From: Pseudomonas azadiae
Lineage (GTDB): Bacteria > Pseudomonadota > Gammaproteobacteria > Pseudomonadales > Pseudomonadaceae
DNA: 64,000 bases
Direction: 5' to 3'
Assembly (NCBI RefSeq): GCF_019145355.1
Contig: NZ_JAHSTY010000001.1
Location: 1,178,001-1,242,000 of the forward strand
Positions 20,016 through 29,399 of this stretch are shown here, in pieces (the stretch's first letter is position 1; the number at the start of each line of letters is the position of its first letter). The notes under the pieces are model-generated. The model did no database searches. It saw nothing but the letters and a program-made list of their open reading frames with translations, and had not been told where the DNA came from. The position numbers were made by a program, and so were the translations under genes.

Positions 20016-20193
20016 GTTTTCCCTTCAAAATCTTCTATCGGTACAAGCGCGGCAGTGTAGCGCATTGGCCCGCTGATGGCGCTACGCCCACGGTGGCGAA
20101 TTTGGCACGGAATAAGCAGCGCCTGCCGTGTATCAGCCTGCAAAAACACCGGTTTCAGAAGACTGGACCATAATTGAAAGTGTTGTAACTGGG

Positions 20194-20218
20194 TTTTCTT
20201 GACCTTCTGGTCAGAAAA
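20194..20218. promoter_or_regulatory. candidate operator upstream of xdhA
   Basis: A palindrome with arms TTTTCTTGACC and GGTCAGAAAA around a short centre, followed by a degenerate second copy (TTGACCGAAAAGTCAG) that overlaps the xdhA promoter. FadR-type GntR proteins bind such symmetrical GT/AC-containing sites. The divergent GntR gene at 19356-20015 is the obvious candidate to bind. Confidence 0.5.
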
Positions 20219-20221
20219 TCG

Positions 20222-20250
20222 TTGACCGAAAAGTCAGACATGACTAGATT
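20222..20250 (+). promoter_or_regulatory. sigma-70 promoter of xdhA
   Basis: TTGACC (20222-20227), 17 bases, TAGATT (20245-20250), with about 40 bp from the predicted start to the xdhA GTG. The operator candidate abuts the -35 box. Confidence 0.6.
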
Positions 20251-20295
20251 CGGCGCAAAGCGGTTAACAACAATAATGAGTCTGCGAGGCCTTCC

Positions 20296-21744
20296 GTGAT
20301 CCAGTTTTTACTCAACCAGGAACTCCGTAGCGAGCACGCCCTGGACCCCAACCTGACCGTGCTCAACTATCTGCGCGAGCACCTGGGCAAGCCCGGTACC
20401 AAAGAAGGCTGCGCCAGCGGCGACTGCGGCGCGTGCACCGTGGTGGTCGGCGAGCTGCACACCAATGACCAGGGCGCCGAGCAGATCCGCTATCGCAGCC
20501 TCAATTCGTGCCTGACCTTCGTCTCCTCGTTGCACGGCAAACAACTGATCAGCGTCGAAGACCTCAAGCACCAGGGCCAACTGCACAGCGTGCAACAGGC
20601 CATGGTCGAGTGCCACGGCTCGCAATGCGGCTTTTGTACCCCAGGCTTTGTGATGTCGCTGTTCGCCCTGCAAAAGAACAGCGACGCCCCCGACAGCCAG
20701 AAAGCCCATGAAGCCCTGGCCGGCAACCTGTGCCGTTGCACCGGTTATCGTCCGATCCTCGCCGCTGCCGAACAGGCCTGCTGCAACAAGCCGCAGGACC
20801 AGTTCGACAGCCGCCAGGCCGACACCATCGCCCGCCTCAAAGCCATCGCGCCGACGCAAACCGGTGAACTCAACAGCGGCGACAAACGCTGCCTGGTGCC
20901 CTTGACCGTCGCCGACCTGGCCGACCTCTATGATGCTTACCCGCAGGCCCGGCTGCTGGCAGGCGGCACCGACCTGGCGCTGGAAGTTACCCAGTTCCAC
21001 CGCACGCTGCCGGTGATGATTTATGTCGGCAACATTGCAGACATGAAGCGCATCGACGATTTTGACGATCGCCTGGAAATCGGCGCCGCCACCGCCCTCT
21101 CCGACTGCTATACCGCGCTGCACCAGGCTTACCCGGACTTCGGCGAGCTGCTGCAGCGTTTTGCCTCCCTGCAGATCCGCAACCAGGGCACACTCGGCGG
21201 CAATATCGGCAACGCCTCGCCGATCGGCGATTCGCCGCCGCTGCTGATCGCCCTCGGTGCGCAGATTGTGCTGTGCAAGGGCGAAACCCGCCGTACCCTG
21301 GCCCTGGAAGACTACTTCATCGACTACCGCGTCACCGCGCGCCAGGGCAGCGAATTCATCGAGAAAATCATCGTGCCGAAGGGCCACGCGCTGTTTCGCG
21401 CCTACAAGGTTTCCAAGCGCCTGGACGACGATATTTCCGCCGTTTGCGCCGCCTTTAACCTGAAACTCGACAACGGTGTGATCCGTGACGCGCGCGTCGC
21501 CTTCGGCGGCATGGCCGCCACGCCAAAACGCGCCAAACACTGCGAAACGGTATTGATCGGCGCCACCTGGAATGCCGCTACCGTCGAGCAAGCCTGCGCC
21601 GCGCTGGCCGAGGACTTCACCCCGCTCTCGGACTTTCGCGCGAGCAAGGAATACCGCCTGCTCAGCGCGCAGAACCTGCTGCGCAAATACTTCATCGAAC
21701 TGCAAACGCCGCACATCGAGACTCGGGTGACCGCTTATGTCTAA
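20296..21744 (+). CDS. xdhA: xanthine dehydrogenase small subunit (2Fe-2S, FAD)
   Basis: 482 residues from a GTG at 20296, with GAGG seven bases upstream. The plant-type 2Fe-2S domain has CASGDCGAC. A second, helical 2Fe-2S domain has CGFCTPG and CRCTGYR. An FAD domain of the CO-dehydrogenase type follows (RLLAGGTDLALEVTQ, TLGGNIGNASPIGD). It passes electrons from the molybdenum subunit to NAD+ in the oxidation of hypoxanthine and xanthine to urate. Its stop overlaps the start of xdhB by 8 bp. Confidence 0.97.
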   Translation: MIQFLLNQELRSEHALDPNLTVLNYLREHLGKPGTKEGCASGDCGACTVVVGELHTNDQGAEQIRYRSLNSCLTFVSSLHGKQLISVEDLKHQGQLHSVQQAMVECHGSQCGFCTPGFVMSLFALQKNSDAPDSQKAHEALAGNLCRCTGYRPILAAAEQACCNKPQDQFDSRQADTIARLKAIAPTQTGELNSGDKRCLVPLTVADLADLYDAYPQARLLAGGTDLALEVTQFHRTLPVMIYVGNIADMKRIDDFDDRLEIGAATALSDCYTALHQAYPDFGELLQRFASLQIRNQGTLGGNIGNASPIGDSPPLLIALGAQIVLCKGETRRTLALEDYFIDYRVTARQGSEFIEKIIVPKGHALFRAYKVSKRLDDDISAVCAAFNLKLDNGVIRDARVAFGGMAATPKRAKHCETVLIGATWNAATVEQACAALAEDFTPLSDFRASKEYRLLSAQNLLRKYFIELQTPHIETRVTAYV

Positions 21745-24130
21745 CCATCACGCCGTGGTAAAAACCCAGGCCGAACTGGCCGAGCTGTTCGCCCAGGACC
21801 TGACCTCCGGGGTCGGCCGCAGCGTCAAGCATGACAGTGCCGCCAAGCACGTCAGCGGTGAGGCGCAGTACATCGACGACCGCCTCGAATTTCCCAACCA
21901 ACTGCACCTGTATGCGCGCCTGTCCGACCGCGCCCACGCAAAAATCCTCAGCATCGATACCGCGCCCTGCTACGCCTTCGACGGCGTGCGCATCGTGATT
22001 ACCCACGAAGACGTGCCGGGTCTGAAAGACATCGGACCGCTGCTGCCCGGCGATCCGTTGCTGGCCATCGATACCGTGCAGTTCGTCGGCCAAGTGGTGC
22101 TGGCGGTGGCTGCGTGCGACCTGGAAATCGCGCGCAAGGCGGCGATGGCGGCGATCATCGAATACGAAGACCTGGAACCGGTGCTCGACGTGGTCGAGGC
22201 CTACCGCAACAAGCATTTCGTGCTCGACAGCCACACCCACCAGCGCGGTGATTCGGCCGGCGCGTTGGCCACGGCGAAACATCGCATCCAGGGCACCCTG
22301 CACATTGGCGGCCAGGAACACTTCTACCTGGAGACCCAGATCTCCTCGGTGATGCCCACCGAAGACGGCGGCATGATCGTCTACTGCTCCACGCAGAACC
22401 CCACCGAAATCCAGAAACTGGTGGCCGAAGTGCTCGACGTATCGATGAACAAGATTGTCGTGGACATGCGCCGCATGGGCGGCGGTTTCGGCGGCAAGGA
22501 AACCCAGGCCGCCAGCCCGGCGTGCCTGTGCGCCGTAGTCGCGCGCCTCACTGGCCAGCCGACCAAGATGCGCCTGCCGCGTGTGGAAGACATGCTGATG
22601 ACCGGCAAGCGCCACCCCTTCTATATCGAATACGACGTGGGTTTCGACGACAGCGGGCGCCTGCACGGGATCAATCTGGAACTGGCGGGTAACTGCGGCT
22701 GTTCGCCGGACCTGTCCAACTCGATTGTCGACCGTGCGATGTTCCACGCCGACAATTCGTATTACCTGGGCGATGCCACGGTGAACGGCCATCGCTGCAA
22801 GACCAACACCGCGTCCAACACGGCCTACCGCGGCTTCGGCGGCCCGCAAGGCATGGTCGCCATCGAGGAAGTGATGGACGCCATCGCCCGCCACCTGGCG
22901 CTGGACCCGCTGGCCGTGCGCAAGGCCAATTACTATGGCAAGACCGAGCGCAACGTCACTCATTACTACCAGACCGTCGAGCACAACCTGCTCGAAGAGA
23001 TGACCGCCGAGCTTGAGGCCAGCAGCCAATACGCCGAGCGCCGCGAAGCCATTCGCCGGTACAACGCCCACAGCCCGATCCTGAAAAAAGGCCTGGCGCT
23101 GACGCCGGTTAAATTCGGCATTTCGTTTACCGCCAGCTTTCTCAACCAGGCCGGGGCGCTGATCCACATCTACACCGACGGCAGCATCCACCTCAACCAC
23201 GGCGGCACCGAGATGGGCCAGGGTTTGAACACCAAGGTGGCGCAAGTGGTGGCCGAAGTGTTCCAGGTGGAGATCGACCGCGTACAGATCACGGCGACCA
23301 ACACCGACAAAGTCCCGAACACCTCACCGACCGCCGCCTCCAGCGGCGCCGACCTTAATGGCAAGGCCGCGCAGAACGCCGCCGAAACCATCAAGCAGCG
23401 CCTGGTGGAATTCGCCGCGCGCAAGTACGAAGTGAGTGAAGCGGATGTGCAGTTCCGCAACGGCCATGTGCGCGTGCGTGAGCAGATCCTGACCTTTGAG
23501 GCGTTGATCCAGCAGGCGTATTTCGCTCAGGTTTCGCTGTCGAGCACCGGGTTCTACAAAACCCCGAAGATCTTCTACGACCGCAGCCAGTCGCGTGGCC
23601 GGCCGTTCTACTACTTCGCGTTCGGCGCGGCCTGCTGCGAAGTGATCGTCGACACCTTGACCGGCGAATACAAGATGCTGCGCACCGATATCCTCCACGA
23701 CGTGGGTGCCTCGTTGAACCCGGCCATCGACATTGGCCAGGTGGAAGGCGGGTTTATCCAGGGCATGGGCTGGCTGACCATGGAAGAATTGGTGTGGAAT
23801 AACAAAGGCAAGCTGATGACCAATGGCCCGGCCAGTTACAAGATCCCGGCCGTGGCCGACATGCCGCTGGACCTGCGGGTGAAGCTGGTGGAGAACCGCA
23901 AGAACCCGGAAGACACGGTGTTCCATTCCAAGGCCGTGGGCGAGCCGCCGTTCATGCTCGGGATTGCGTCGTGGTGCGCGATCAAGGATGCGGTGGCGAG
24001 TTTGGGTGACTATCGGCATCAGCCCAGGATCGACGCGCCGGCGACGCCGGAGCGGGTGTTGTGGGGGTGTGAGCAGATGCGCCAGTTGCAGACGGTGAAA
24101 GCGGCTGAAACCGAGATGGCTTCGCTCTAG
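21737..24130 (+). CDS. xdhB: xanthine dehydrogenase large subunit (molybdopterin)
   Basis: 797 residues. It has the aldehyde oxidase/xanthine dehydrogenase a/b hammerhead and the molybdopterin-binding domain: RRMGGGFGGKETQ, the AYRGFGGPQGM segment, HGGTEMGQGLNTK and the C-terminal KAVGEPPFMLG, whose Glu is the catalytic base of this family. It binds the molybdenum cofactor and hydroxylates purines. It is translationally coupled to xdhA. Confidence 0.97.
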   Translation: MSNHHAVVKTQAELAELFAQDLTSGVGRSVKHDSAAKHVSGEAQYIDDRLEFPNQLHLYARLSDRAHAKILSIDTAPCYAFDGVRIVITHEDVPGLKDIGPLLPGDPLLAIDTVQFVGQVVLAVAACDLEIARKAAMAAIIEYEDLEPVLDVVEAYRNKHFVLDSHTHQRGDSAGALATAKHRIQGTLHIGGQEHFYLETQISSVMPTEDGGMIVYCSTQNPTEIQKLVAEVLDVSMNKIVVDMRRMGGGFGGKETQAASPACLCAVVARLTGQPTKMRLPRVEDMLMTGKRHPFYIEYDVGFDDSGRLHGINLELAGNCGCSPDLSNSIVDRAMFHADNSYYLGDATVNGHRCKTNTASNTAYRGFGGPQGMVAIEEVMDAIARHLALDPLAVRKANYYGKTERNVTHYYQTVEHNLLEEMTAELEASSQYAERREAIRRYNAHSPILKKGLALTPVKFGISFTASFLNQAGALIHIYTDGSIHLNHGGTEMGQGLNTKVAQVVAEVFQVEIDRVQITATNTDKVPNTSPTAASSGADLNGKAAQNAAETIKQRLVEFAARKYEVSEADVQFRNGHVRVREQILTFEALIQQAYFAQVSLSSTGFYKTPKIFYDRSQSRGRPFYYFAFGAACCEVIVDTLTGEYKMLRTDILHDVGASLNPAIDIGQVEGGFIQGMGWLTMEELVWNNKGKLMTNGPASYKIPAVADMPLDLRVKLVENRKNPEDTVFHSKAVGEPPFMLGIASWCAIKDAVASLGDYRHQPRIDAPATPERVLWGCEQMRQLQTVKAAETEMASL

Positions 24131-24143
24131 ACCGAGGCGCTGC

Positions 24144-24216
24144 CATCGCAGGCAAGCCAGCTCCCACATTGGATTTGTGAACACATTCAAGTGTGGGAGC
24201 TGGCTTGCCTGCGATA
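24144..24216. repeat. REPIN, GTGGGAGCTGGC class
   Basis: CATCGCAGGCAAGCCAGCTC at 24144 and its complement ending at 24216, 73 bp in all, form a hairpin inside the xdh operon between xdhB and xdhC. As folded RNA it could protect the xdhAB message or lower expression of the distal genes. Confidence 0.9.
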
Positions 24217-24251
24217 GCGGTCAAACTGACAACAGAGATGTTGAGGTAGAC

Positions 24252-25091
24252 ATGAACAACTGGATCAGTGCCCTCGCCCACCTGCAAGACAGCGGCGAAC
24301 CCTGCGTACTCGTCACCATCATCGAAGAGCTCGGCTCTACGCCGCGCAACGCCGGCTCCAAGATGGTGATCAGCGCCGCGCAAACCTTCGATACCATCGG
24401 CGGCGGCCACCTGGAATACAAGGCGATGCAGATCGCCCGCGACATGCTCGCCTGTGGCCAGCAGACCACCCATCTGGAACGCTTCAGCCTCGGCGCCAGC
24501 CTGGGCCAGTGCTGCGGTGGCGTCACCGTATTGCTGTTCGAACCCATGGGCCAGGTGCAGGCGCAGATCGCGGTGTTTGGCGCCGGCCATGTCGGCCGAG
24601 CGCTGGTGCCGTTGCTGGCGAGCCTGCCGTGCCGGGTGCGCTGGATCGATTCGCGCGAACAGGAGTTTCCGGAACATATCCCACAGGGCGTGCGTAAAAT
24701 CGTCAGCGAAGAGCCGGTCGACGAAATTGCCGACCTGCCGGCGGGCAGTTACTGCATCGTGATGACCCACAATCACGCGCTGGACCTGGAACTCAGCGCG
24801 GCCTTGCTCAAACGCAATGACTTCGCCTACTTCGGCCTGATCGGCTCGAAAACCAAACGGGTCAAGTTCGAACATCGCCTGCGGGATCGCGGCTTTGATG
24901 CCGCGCAGTTGCAACGCATGCGCTGCCCGATGGGCCTCACTGAGGTGAAGGGCAAATTGCCGGTGGAGATCGCCATCTCCATCGCCGGCGAAATCATCGC
25001 CACCTATAACGCCCATTTCGGCCAGCACGCTGCGGGCGCCGAACCTATTGCCAAACTGCTGCCGGCTTCGCGTCGCAGCCAAGCCATCTGA
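24252..25091 (+). CDS. xdhC: xanthine dehydrogenase accessory protein XdhC
   Basis: 279 residues from MNNWISALAHLQDSGEPCVL, ATG 24252, with GAGG upstream; the longer frame reads out of a REPIN. The XdhC/CoxI N-terminal motif (VTIIEELGSTPRNAGSKMVI) precedes a Rossmann domain (FGAGHVGRALVPLL). XdhC binds the molybdenum cofactor, promotes its sulfuration and inserts it into XdhB. It sits between xdhB and guaD in the purine cluster. Confidence 0.95.
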   Translation: MNNWISALAHLQDSGEPCVLVTIIEELGSTPRNAGSKMVISAAQTFDTIGGGHLEYKAMQIARDMLACGQQTTHLERFSLGASLGQCCGGVTVLLFEPMGQVQAQIAVFGAGHVGRALVPLLASLPCRVRWIDSREQEFPEHIPQGVRKIVSEEPVDEIADLPAGSYCIVMTHNHALDLELSAALLKRNDFAYFGLIGSKTKRVKFEHRLRDRGFDAAQLQRMRCPMGLTEVKGKLPVEIAISIAGEIIATYNAHFGQHAAGAEPIAKLLPASRRSQAI

Positions 25092-25103
25092 ATTGAGAAA
25101 ACC

Positions 25104-26408
25104 ATGCCTTTGACTCGCAAAGCCTACCGTGCCGCCATTCTGCACAGCATCGCCGACCCCGCTGAAGTGGGTATCGAAGCGTCCTATGCGTATTTCGCAG
25201 ATGGTTTGCTGGTGATCGAGAACGGCCAGATCAGCGCTGTCGGCCATGCCGGGGATTTGCTGCCGACCCTGCCCGCCGATATCGACATCACCCATTATCA
25301 GGACGCGCTGATCACGCCCGGCCTGATCGACACCCACATTCACCTGCCGCAGACCGGCATGGTCGGCGCCTATGGCGAGCAGTTGCTGGACTGGCTCAAC
25401 ACCTACACCTTCCCCTGCGAGAGCCAGTTCGCCGACAAAGCCCATGCCGAGGAAGTCGCGGATATTTTCATCAAGGAACTGCTGCGCAACGGCACCACCA
25501 CCGCACTGGTGTTCGGCAGTGTGCACCCGCAATCGGTGAACGCGTTTTTTGAAGCGGCCGAGAAGCGCGACCTGCGCATGATCGCCGGCAAAGTGATGAT
25601 GGACCGCAACGCGCCGGACTACCTGACCGACACCGCCGAATCCGGCTACCAGGAGAGCAAGGCGCTGATCGAGCGCTGGCACGGCAAGGGCCGCCTGCAC
25701 TATGCGGTCACGCCGCGTTTTGCACCGACCAGCACGCCGGAGCAATTGGCACTGGCCGGGCAACTGCTGGGCGAGTATCCAGATTTGTACCTGCAGACCC
25801 ACATCAGCGAGAACAAGCAGGAAATCGAGTGGGTAAAAGCGCTGTTCCCGGAGCGCAACGGTTACCTGGATGTATACGACCACTACCAATTGCTCGGCGA
25901 GCGCTCGGTGTTTGCCCACGGCGTGCATCTGTGTGAGGAAGAGTGCGCGCGGCTGGCGCAAACCGGTTCGGCGGTCGCGTTCTGTCCCACGTCGAACCTG
26001 TTCCTGGGCAGTGGATTGTTCAACCTGCCGATGGCCGAGAAGCACAAATTGAATGTGGGCCTGGGCACCGACGTGGGCGGCGGCACCAGTTTCTCGCTGC
26101 TGCAAACCCTGAACGAAGCCTACAAGGTCATGCAGTTGCAGGGCGCGCGGTTGAGCCCGTTCAAGTCGCTGTACCTGGCAACACTGGGCGGCGCACGGGC
26201 GCTGCGGCTGGAGGACAAGATCGGTACGTTGCAGCCGGGCACGGATGCGGACTTTTTGGTGCTGGATTACAACGCCACGCCGCTGCTGAGCTATCGCTTG
26301 AAGCAGGCCAAGGATATTGCCGAGACGTTATTTGTGTTGATGACGCTGGGGGATGATCGGACGGTGTTGCAGACGTATGCGGCGGGTAATCTGGTGCACC
26401 AGCGCTGA
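25104..26408 (+). CDS. guaD: guanine deaminase
   Basis: 434 residues of the amidohydrolase superfamily. Metal-binding motifs are DTHIHLPQTG near residue 74, the conserved LQTHISENKQE, the FAHGVHL histidine and the C-terminal aspartate in GLGTDVGGGTS. It hydrolyses guanine to xanthine, which feeds the XdhABC enzyme encoded upstream. It begins 12 bp after xdhC, so it is in the same operon. Confidence 0.96.
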   Translation: MPLTRKAYRAAILHSIADPAEVGIEASYAYFADGLLVIENGQISAVGHAGDLLPTLPADIDITHYQDALITPGLIDTHIHLPQTGMVGAYGEQLLDWLNTYTFPCESQFADKAHAEEVADIFIKELLRNGTTTALVFGSVHPQSVNAFFEAAEKRDLRMIAGKVMMDRNAPDYLTDTAESGYQESKALIERWHGKGRLHYAVTPRFAPTSTPEQLALAGQLLGEYPDLYLQTHISENKQEIEWVKALFPERNGYLDVYDHYQLLGERSVFAHGVHLCEEECARLAQTGSAVAFCPTSNLFLGSGLFNLPMAEKHKLNVGLGTDVGGGTSFSLLQTLNEAYKVMQLQGARLSPFKSLYLATLGGARALRLEDKIGTLQPGTDADFLVLDYNATPLLSYRLKQAKDIAETLFVLMTLGDDRTVLQTYAAGNLVHQR

Positions 26409-26450
26409 TTCCAGATACACCAAAAAAGCAAATGTGAAAGCTGGGTTTAT

Positions 26451-26535
26451 GTGGGAGCTGGCTTGCCTGCGATAGCATCACTGCGGTGTAACTGATACAC
26501 CTCAGTGCCCGCATCGCAGGCAAGCCAGCTCCCAC
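26451..26535. repeat. REPIN, GTGGGAGCTGGC class
   Basis: Inverted REP cores 85 bp end to end, between the convergent guaD and GntR genes. The centre has a further small palindrome around GCGGTGTAACTGATACACC. Confidence 0.9.
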
Positions 26536-26574
26536 ACAAGCCCCACATTTTTAATCCCAGGTGTGCCAGGGAAA

Positions 26575-27339
26575 TTACAGTTTGACGGAGGAGCGCCCCG
26601 GCTTCTTGGTCTGCAGCAAATGCGAGAACACCGCATGCAAATCATCCGATGCGCTCTCTTCATCGAGGTTGAGCTTGCTGTCGATGTGATCCATGTGATG
26701 CATCATCAAATTCACCGCCAACGCCACGTCCCGTGCTTCGATCGCATCGATCAGCTGGGTGTGCTCATCGTAGGAACAGTGCGAGCGGTTGCCGCTTTCG
26801 TACTGGGCGATGATCAAGGAGGTCTGGGACACCAGGCTGCGCTGGAAGCTGATCAGCGGCGCATTCTTCGCCGCTTCGGCCAGCTTGAGGTGGAATTCGC
26901 CGGAGAGGCGGATGCCGGCACCGCGATCGCCACGGGAAAAACTGTCGCGTTCGTCGTTGACCATCTGGCGCAGCTCGGCCAGTTGCTCGGCCGTGGCGTG
27001 TTGCACCGCCAGCTCGGTAATCGCCCGCTCCACCAGACGCCGTGCGAGGAACACCTGGCGTGCTTCTTCGACACTCGGGCTGGCCACTACCGCGCCGCGA
27101 TTGGGCCGCAGCAGCACCACACCTTCATGGGCCAGGCGCGACAGCGCGCGGCGGATGATGGTGCGGCTGACGCCGAAAATTTCGCCCAGGGCCTCTTCAC
27201 TCAATTTGGTACCGGGTGCCAGGCGTTGTTCGAGGATCGCCTCGAAGATATGCGCGTAGACGATATCGTCCTGGGTTCCGCTGCGAGCGGCCTTGCCGGC
27301 TCGCGGTTGTTTCTTGAGAGGTTGCAACTGTTCGTTCAT
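26575..27339 (-). CDS. GntR/FCD family regulator
   Basis: 254 residues from ATG 27339 (an in-frame GTG two codons upstream is possible). A GntR winged helix (VYAHIFEAILEQRLAPGTKL..VSRTIIRRALSRLAHEG) is followed by a FadR-type FCD domain with the metal-site histidines (EFHLKLAE..HTQLIDAIE..HHMDHI). It is divergent from the BenE-type transporter and next to guaD, so it probably responds to a purine-related compound and controls the transporter. The ligand is inferred only. Confidence 0.88.
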   Translation of the reverse strand: MNEQLQPLKKQPRAGKAARSGTQDDIVYAHIFEAILEQRLAPGTKLSEEALGEIFGVSRTIIRRALSRLAHEGVVLLRPNRGAVVASPSVEEARQVFLARRLVERAITELAVQHATAEQLAELRQMVNDERDSFSRGDRGAGIRLSGEFHLKLAEAAKNAPLISFQRSLVSQTSLIIAQYESGNRSHCSYDEHTQLIDAIEARDVALAVNLMMHHMDHIDSKLNLDEESASDDLHAVFSHLLQTKKPGRSSVKL

Positions 27340-27372
27340 GGGCACTCGGGTTTGGAGAACGGCGGCGAATTA

Positions 27373-27456
27373 ACGGTAATACAGTGACTTTACGGTAATA
27401 CGGCAACAGCGGGTCGCTGGCAAGTATCACCTGAAAACACGGCACATTGTACACAA
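27373..27456. promoter_or_regulatory. candidate GntR operator region
   Basis: ACGGTAATAC occurs as a direct repeat at 27373-27382 and 27392-27401, 19 bp apart. Further downstream ATTGTACACAA (27446-27456) has the TGTACA core typical of GntR-family sites. All lie between the divergent GntR gene and the transporter. Confidence 0.35.
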
Positions 27457-27585
27457 CCGGATGCGCCAACACACTGTACGGCTGTTTGCGCCGACGGCTG
27501 TATTGCAACGGGTCATCCGGTTTGAGTTTAGGCTTGAATCCGCGCCTTCATCGGTAAACGCCTCAGGTAAAAGGAACACCTTTGC

Positions 27586-28776
27586 ATGACCCACGCCACC
27601 CAAACGCCGTTGCGTCCGTTGGCCGACACTTCGTTCTCGGCGGTTGTCGCCGGTTTTATCGCCATGATGACCGGCTACACCAGCTCCCTGGTGCTGATGT
27701 TCCAGGCAGGCCAGGCGGCGGGGTTGACCACGGCGCAGATTTCGTCGTGGATCTGGGCATTGTCCATCGGCATGGCGGTGTGCAGCATCGGCCTGTCATT
27801 GCGCTATCGCACGCCGATAACCATTGCCTGGTCGACGCCGGGCGCCGCGCTGCTGATCACCAGCCTTGGCGGTGTGAGCTATGGCGAGGCCATCGGAGCC
27901 TACATCACCTGTGCGGTGCTGGTGACGATTTGCGGGTTGACCGGCAGCTTTGAAAAACTCGTCAAGCGCATCCCGGCATCACTGGCGGCCGCCTTGCTCG
28001 CGGGGATTCTGTTCAAGATCGGCAGCGAGATCTTCGTCGCCGCGCAACACCGTACCGCCCTGGTGCTGGGCATGTTCTTCACCTACCTGATCATTAAACG
28101 GTTGTCGCCGCGTTATGCGGTGCTGGCCGCATTGGTGATCGGCACCGCGCTGTCCGGGTTGATGGGGCTGCTGGACTTCAGCGGTTTTCACCTGGAACTG
28201 GCGACGCCGGTCTGGACCACGCCGCATTTCTCATTGGCGGCGACCATCAGCATCGGTATCCCGTTGTTCGTGGTGGCGATGACCTCGCAGAACATGCCCG
28301 GCATCGCGGTGCTGCGGGCCGACGGCTACAGCGTGCCCGCCTCGCCCCTGATCACCGCCACCGGCCTGGCCTCGCTGGTGCTGTCGCCGTTTGGCTCCCA
28401 CGGCATCAACCTGGCCGCGATCAGCGCAGCGATCTGCACCGGGCCCCACGCCCATGAGGATCGGAACAAGCGTTATACCGCCGCGGTATGGTGCGGGGTG
28501 TTCTACGGAATTGCCGGGGTATTCGGCGCGACATTGGCGGCCTTGTTCGCAGCCTTGCCCAAGGAACTGGTGCTGTCGATTGCAGCCCTGGCGTTGTTTG
28601 GCTCGATCATCAATGGCTTGAGTATCGCCATGAATGAACCAAAGGAACGGGAAGCGGCGCTGATCACCTTTATGGTCACTGCGTCTGGCTTGACGCTGTT
28701 TTCCATTGGGTCGGCGTTCTGGGGGATTGTGGCGGGGGTGTTGACACTGTTGATTCTGAATGGACGCAAGGCATAA
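27586..28776 (+). CDS. BenE/YdcO family benzoate/H+ symporter-type transporter
   Basis: 396 residues with about 11-12 hydrophobic segments. The N-terminus (FSAVVAGFIAMMTGYTSSLVLMF) and centre (TSQNMPGIAVLRADGYSVPA) match the BenE family, which is related to nucleobase transporters. In this setting, next to guanine deaminase and a GntR regulator and in the PAO1-like purine cluster, a purine-related substrate is as likely as benzoate. It is followed by a strong bidirectional terminator. Confidence 0.9.
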   Translation: MTHATQTPLRPLADTSFSAVVAGFIAMMTGYTSSLVLMFQAGQAAGLTTAQISSWIWALSIGMAVCSIGLSLRYRTPITIAWSTPGAALLITSLGGVSYGEAIGAYITCAVLVTICGLTGSFEKLVKRIPASLAAALLAGILFKIGSEIFVAAQHRTALVLGMFFTYLIIKRLSPRYAVLAALVIGTALSGLMGLLDFSGFHLELATPVWTTPHFSLAATISIGIPLFVVAMTSQNMPGIAVLRADGYSVPASPLITATGLASLVLSPFGSHGINLAAISAAICTGPHAHEDRNKRYTAAVWCGVFYGIAGVFGATLAALFAALPKELVLSIAALALFGSIINGLSIAMNEPKEREAALITFMVTASGLTLFSIGSAFWGIVAGVLTLLILNGRKA

Positions 28777-28811
28777 AAAAACGGCGACCCTGTTCAGGTC
28801 GCCGTTTTTTT
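28775..28811. terminator. bidirectional terminator between transporter and yggL
   Basis: AAAAAAACGGCGACC and GGTCGCCGTTTTTTT enclose a short loop, giving a U-tract on either strand. It serves the two convergent genes. Confidence 0.92.
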
Positions 28812-28816
28812 CAGTA

Positions 28817-29161
28817 TCACTTGGCCGCGTTGATCGGCTTTTCCGGATACCACACGTCCAGCAACGGGCTGACTTCAGCCTTGGTCAGCTCGGAACGGGT
28901 TTTCAGCCAGGCTTCGACAGCAGCGCGCTGCTCTTCGGAAACCGAGCCACGCTTCTGCAGGCAAACCAGACCGTAGTCATCGCCGCCGACATAGCCCAGA
29001 CCGTTGGCTTCCATGGCTTCTTTAATGAATGCTTCGAGGAAAGCGTCGGTCGCTTCTTCACTCAGGCCTTCTTTGAAGTCCAGGTTCAGTTCGAAACCCA
29101 GCTCTTGAAATTCATCAACGCACAGTTTTTTGCGCAGACGCTGGGAACGGTTAGTCGCCAT
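28817..29161 (-). CDS. yggL: YggL family 50S ribosome-associated protein
   Basis: 114 residues from MATNRSQRLRKKLCVDEFQE, ATG 29161, with AGGA eight bases upstream; the ATG at 29176 overlaps that ribosome site. The basic start followed by an acidic DUF469 domain (LGFELNLDFKEGLSEEATDAF..DYGLVC) is diagnostic. Family members associate with the large ribosomal subunit; the exact role is unclear. It is divergent from dacB, as recalled for PAO1. Confidence 0.92.
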   Translation of the reverse strand: MATNRSQRLRKKLCVDEFQELGFELNLDFKEGLSEEATDAFLEAFIKEAMEANGLGYVGGDDYGLVCLQKRGSVSEEQRAAVEAWLKTRSELTKAEVSPLLDVWYPEKPINAAK

Positions 29162-29399
29162 TGGAACAATCCTCATAAGTAATAACGGGCGGCACTTTAG
29201 CAGTTTAAGGCGGCGATTGCCCGACTCTCTGGGACAGGCGGCATATTGCCTGCAAAAAAAACGCCGATTAGCAGCGATGGTTCAGCTACAAGTGGGCTCA
29301 CCTTGGGGCATAATGCCGACACTTTCATGACCATTGAGGGATTTTTCTTATTTACCCCTCGCCTTTTTCACCCTCCTCAGCAGTAGGGTTTTACTTCTT

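Noticed and set aside
20308..23245. long minus-strand frames opposite xdhA and xdhB
   Set aside because: Shadows of the third-position GC bias of the xdh genes.
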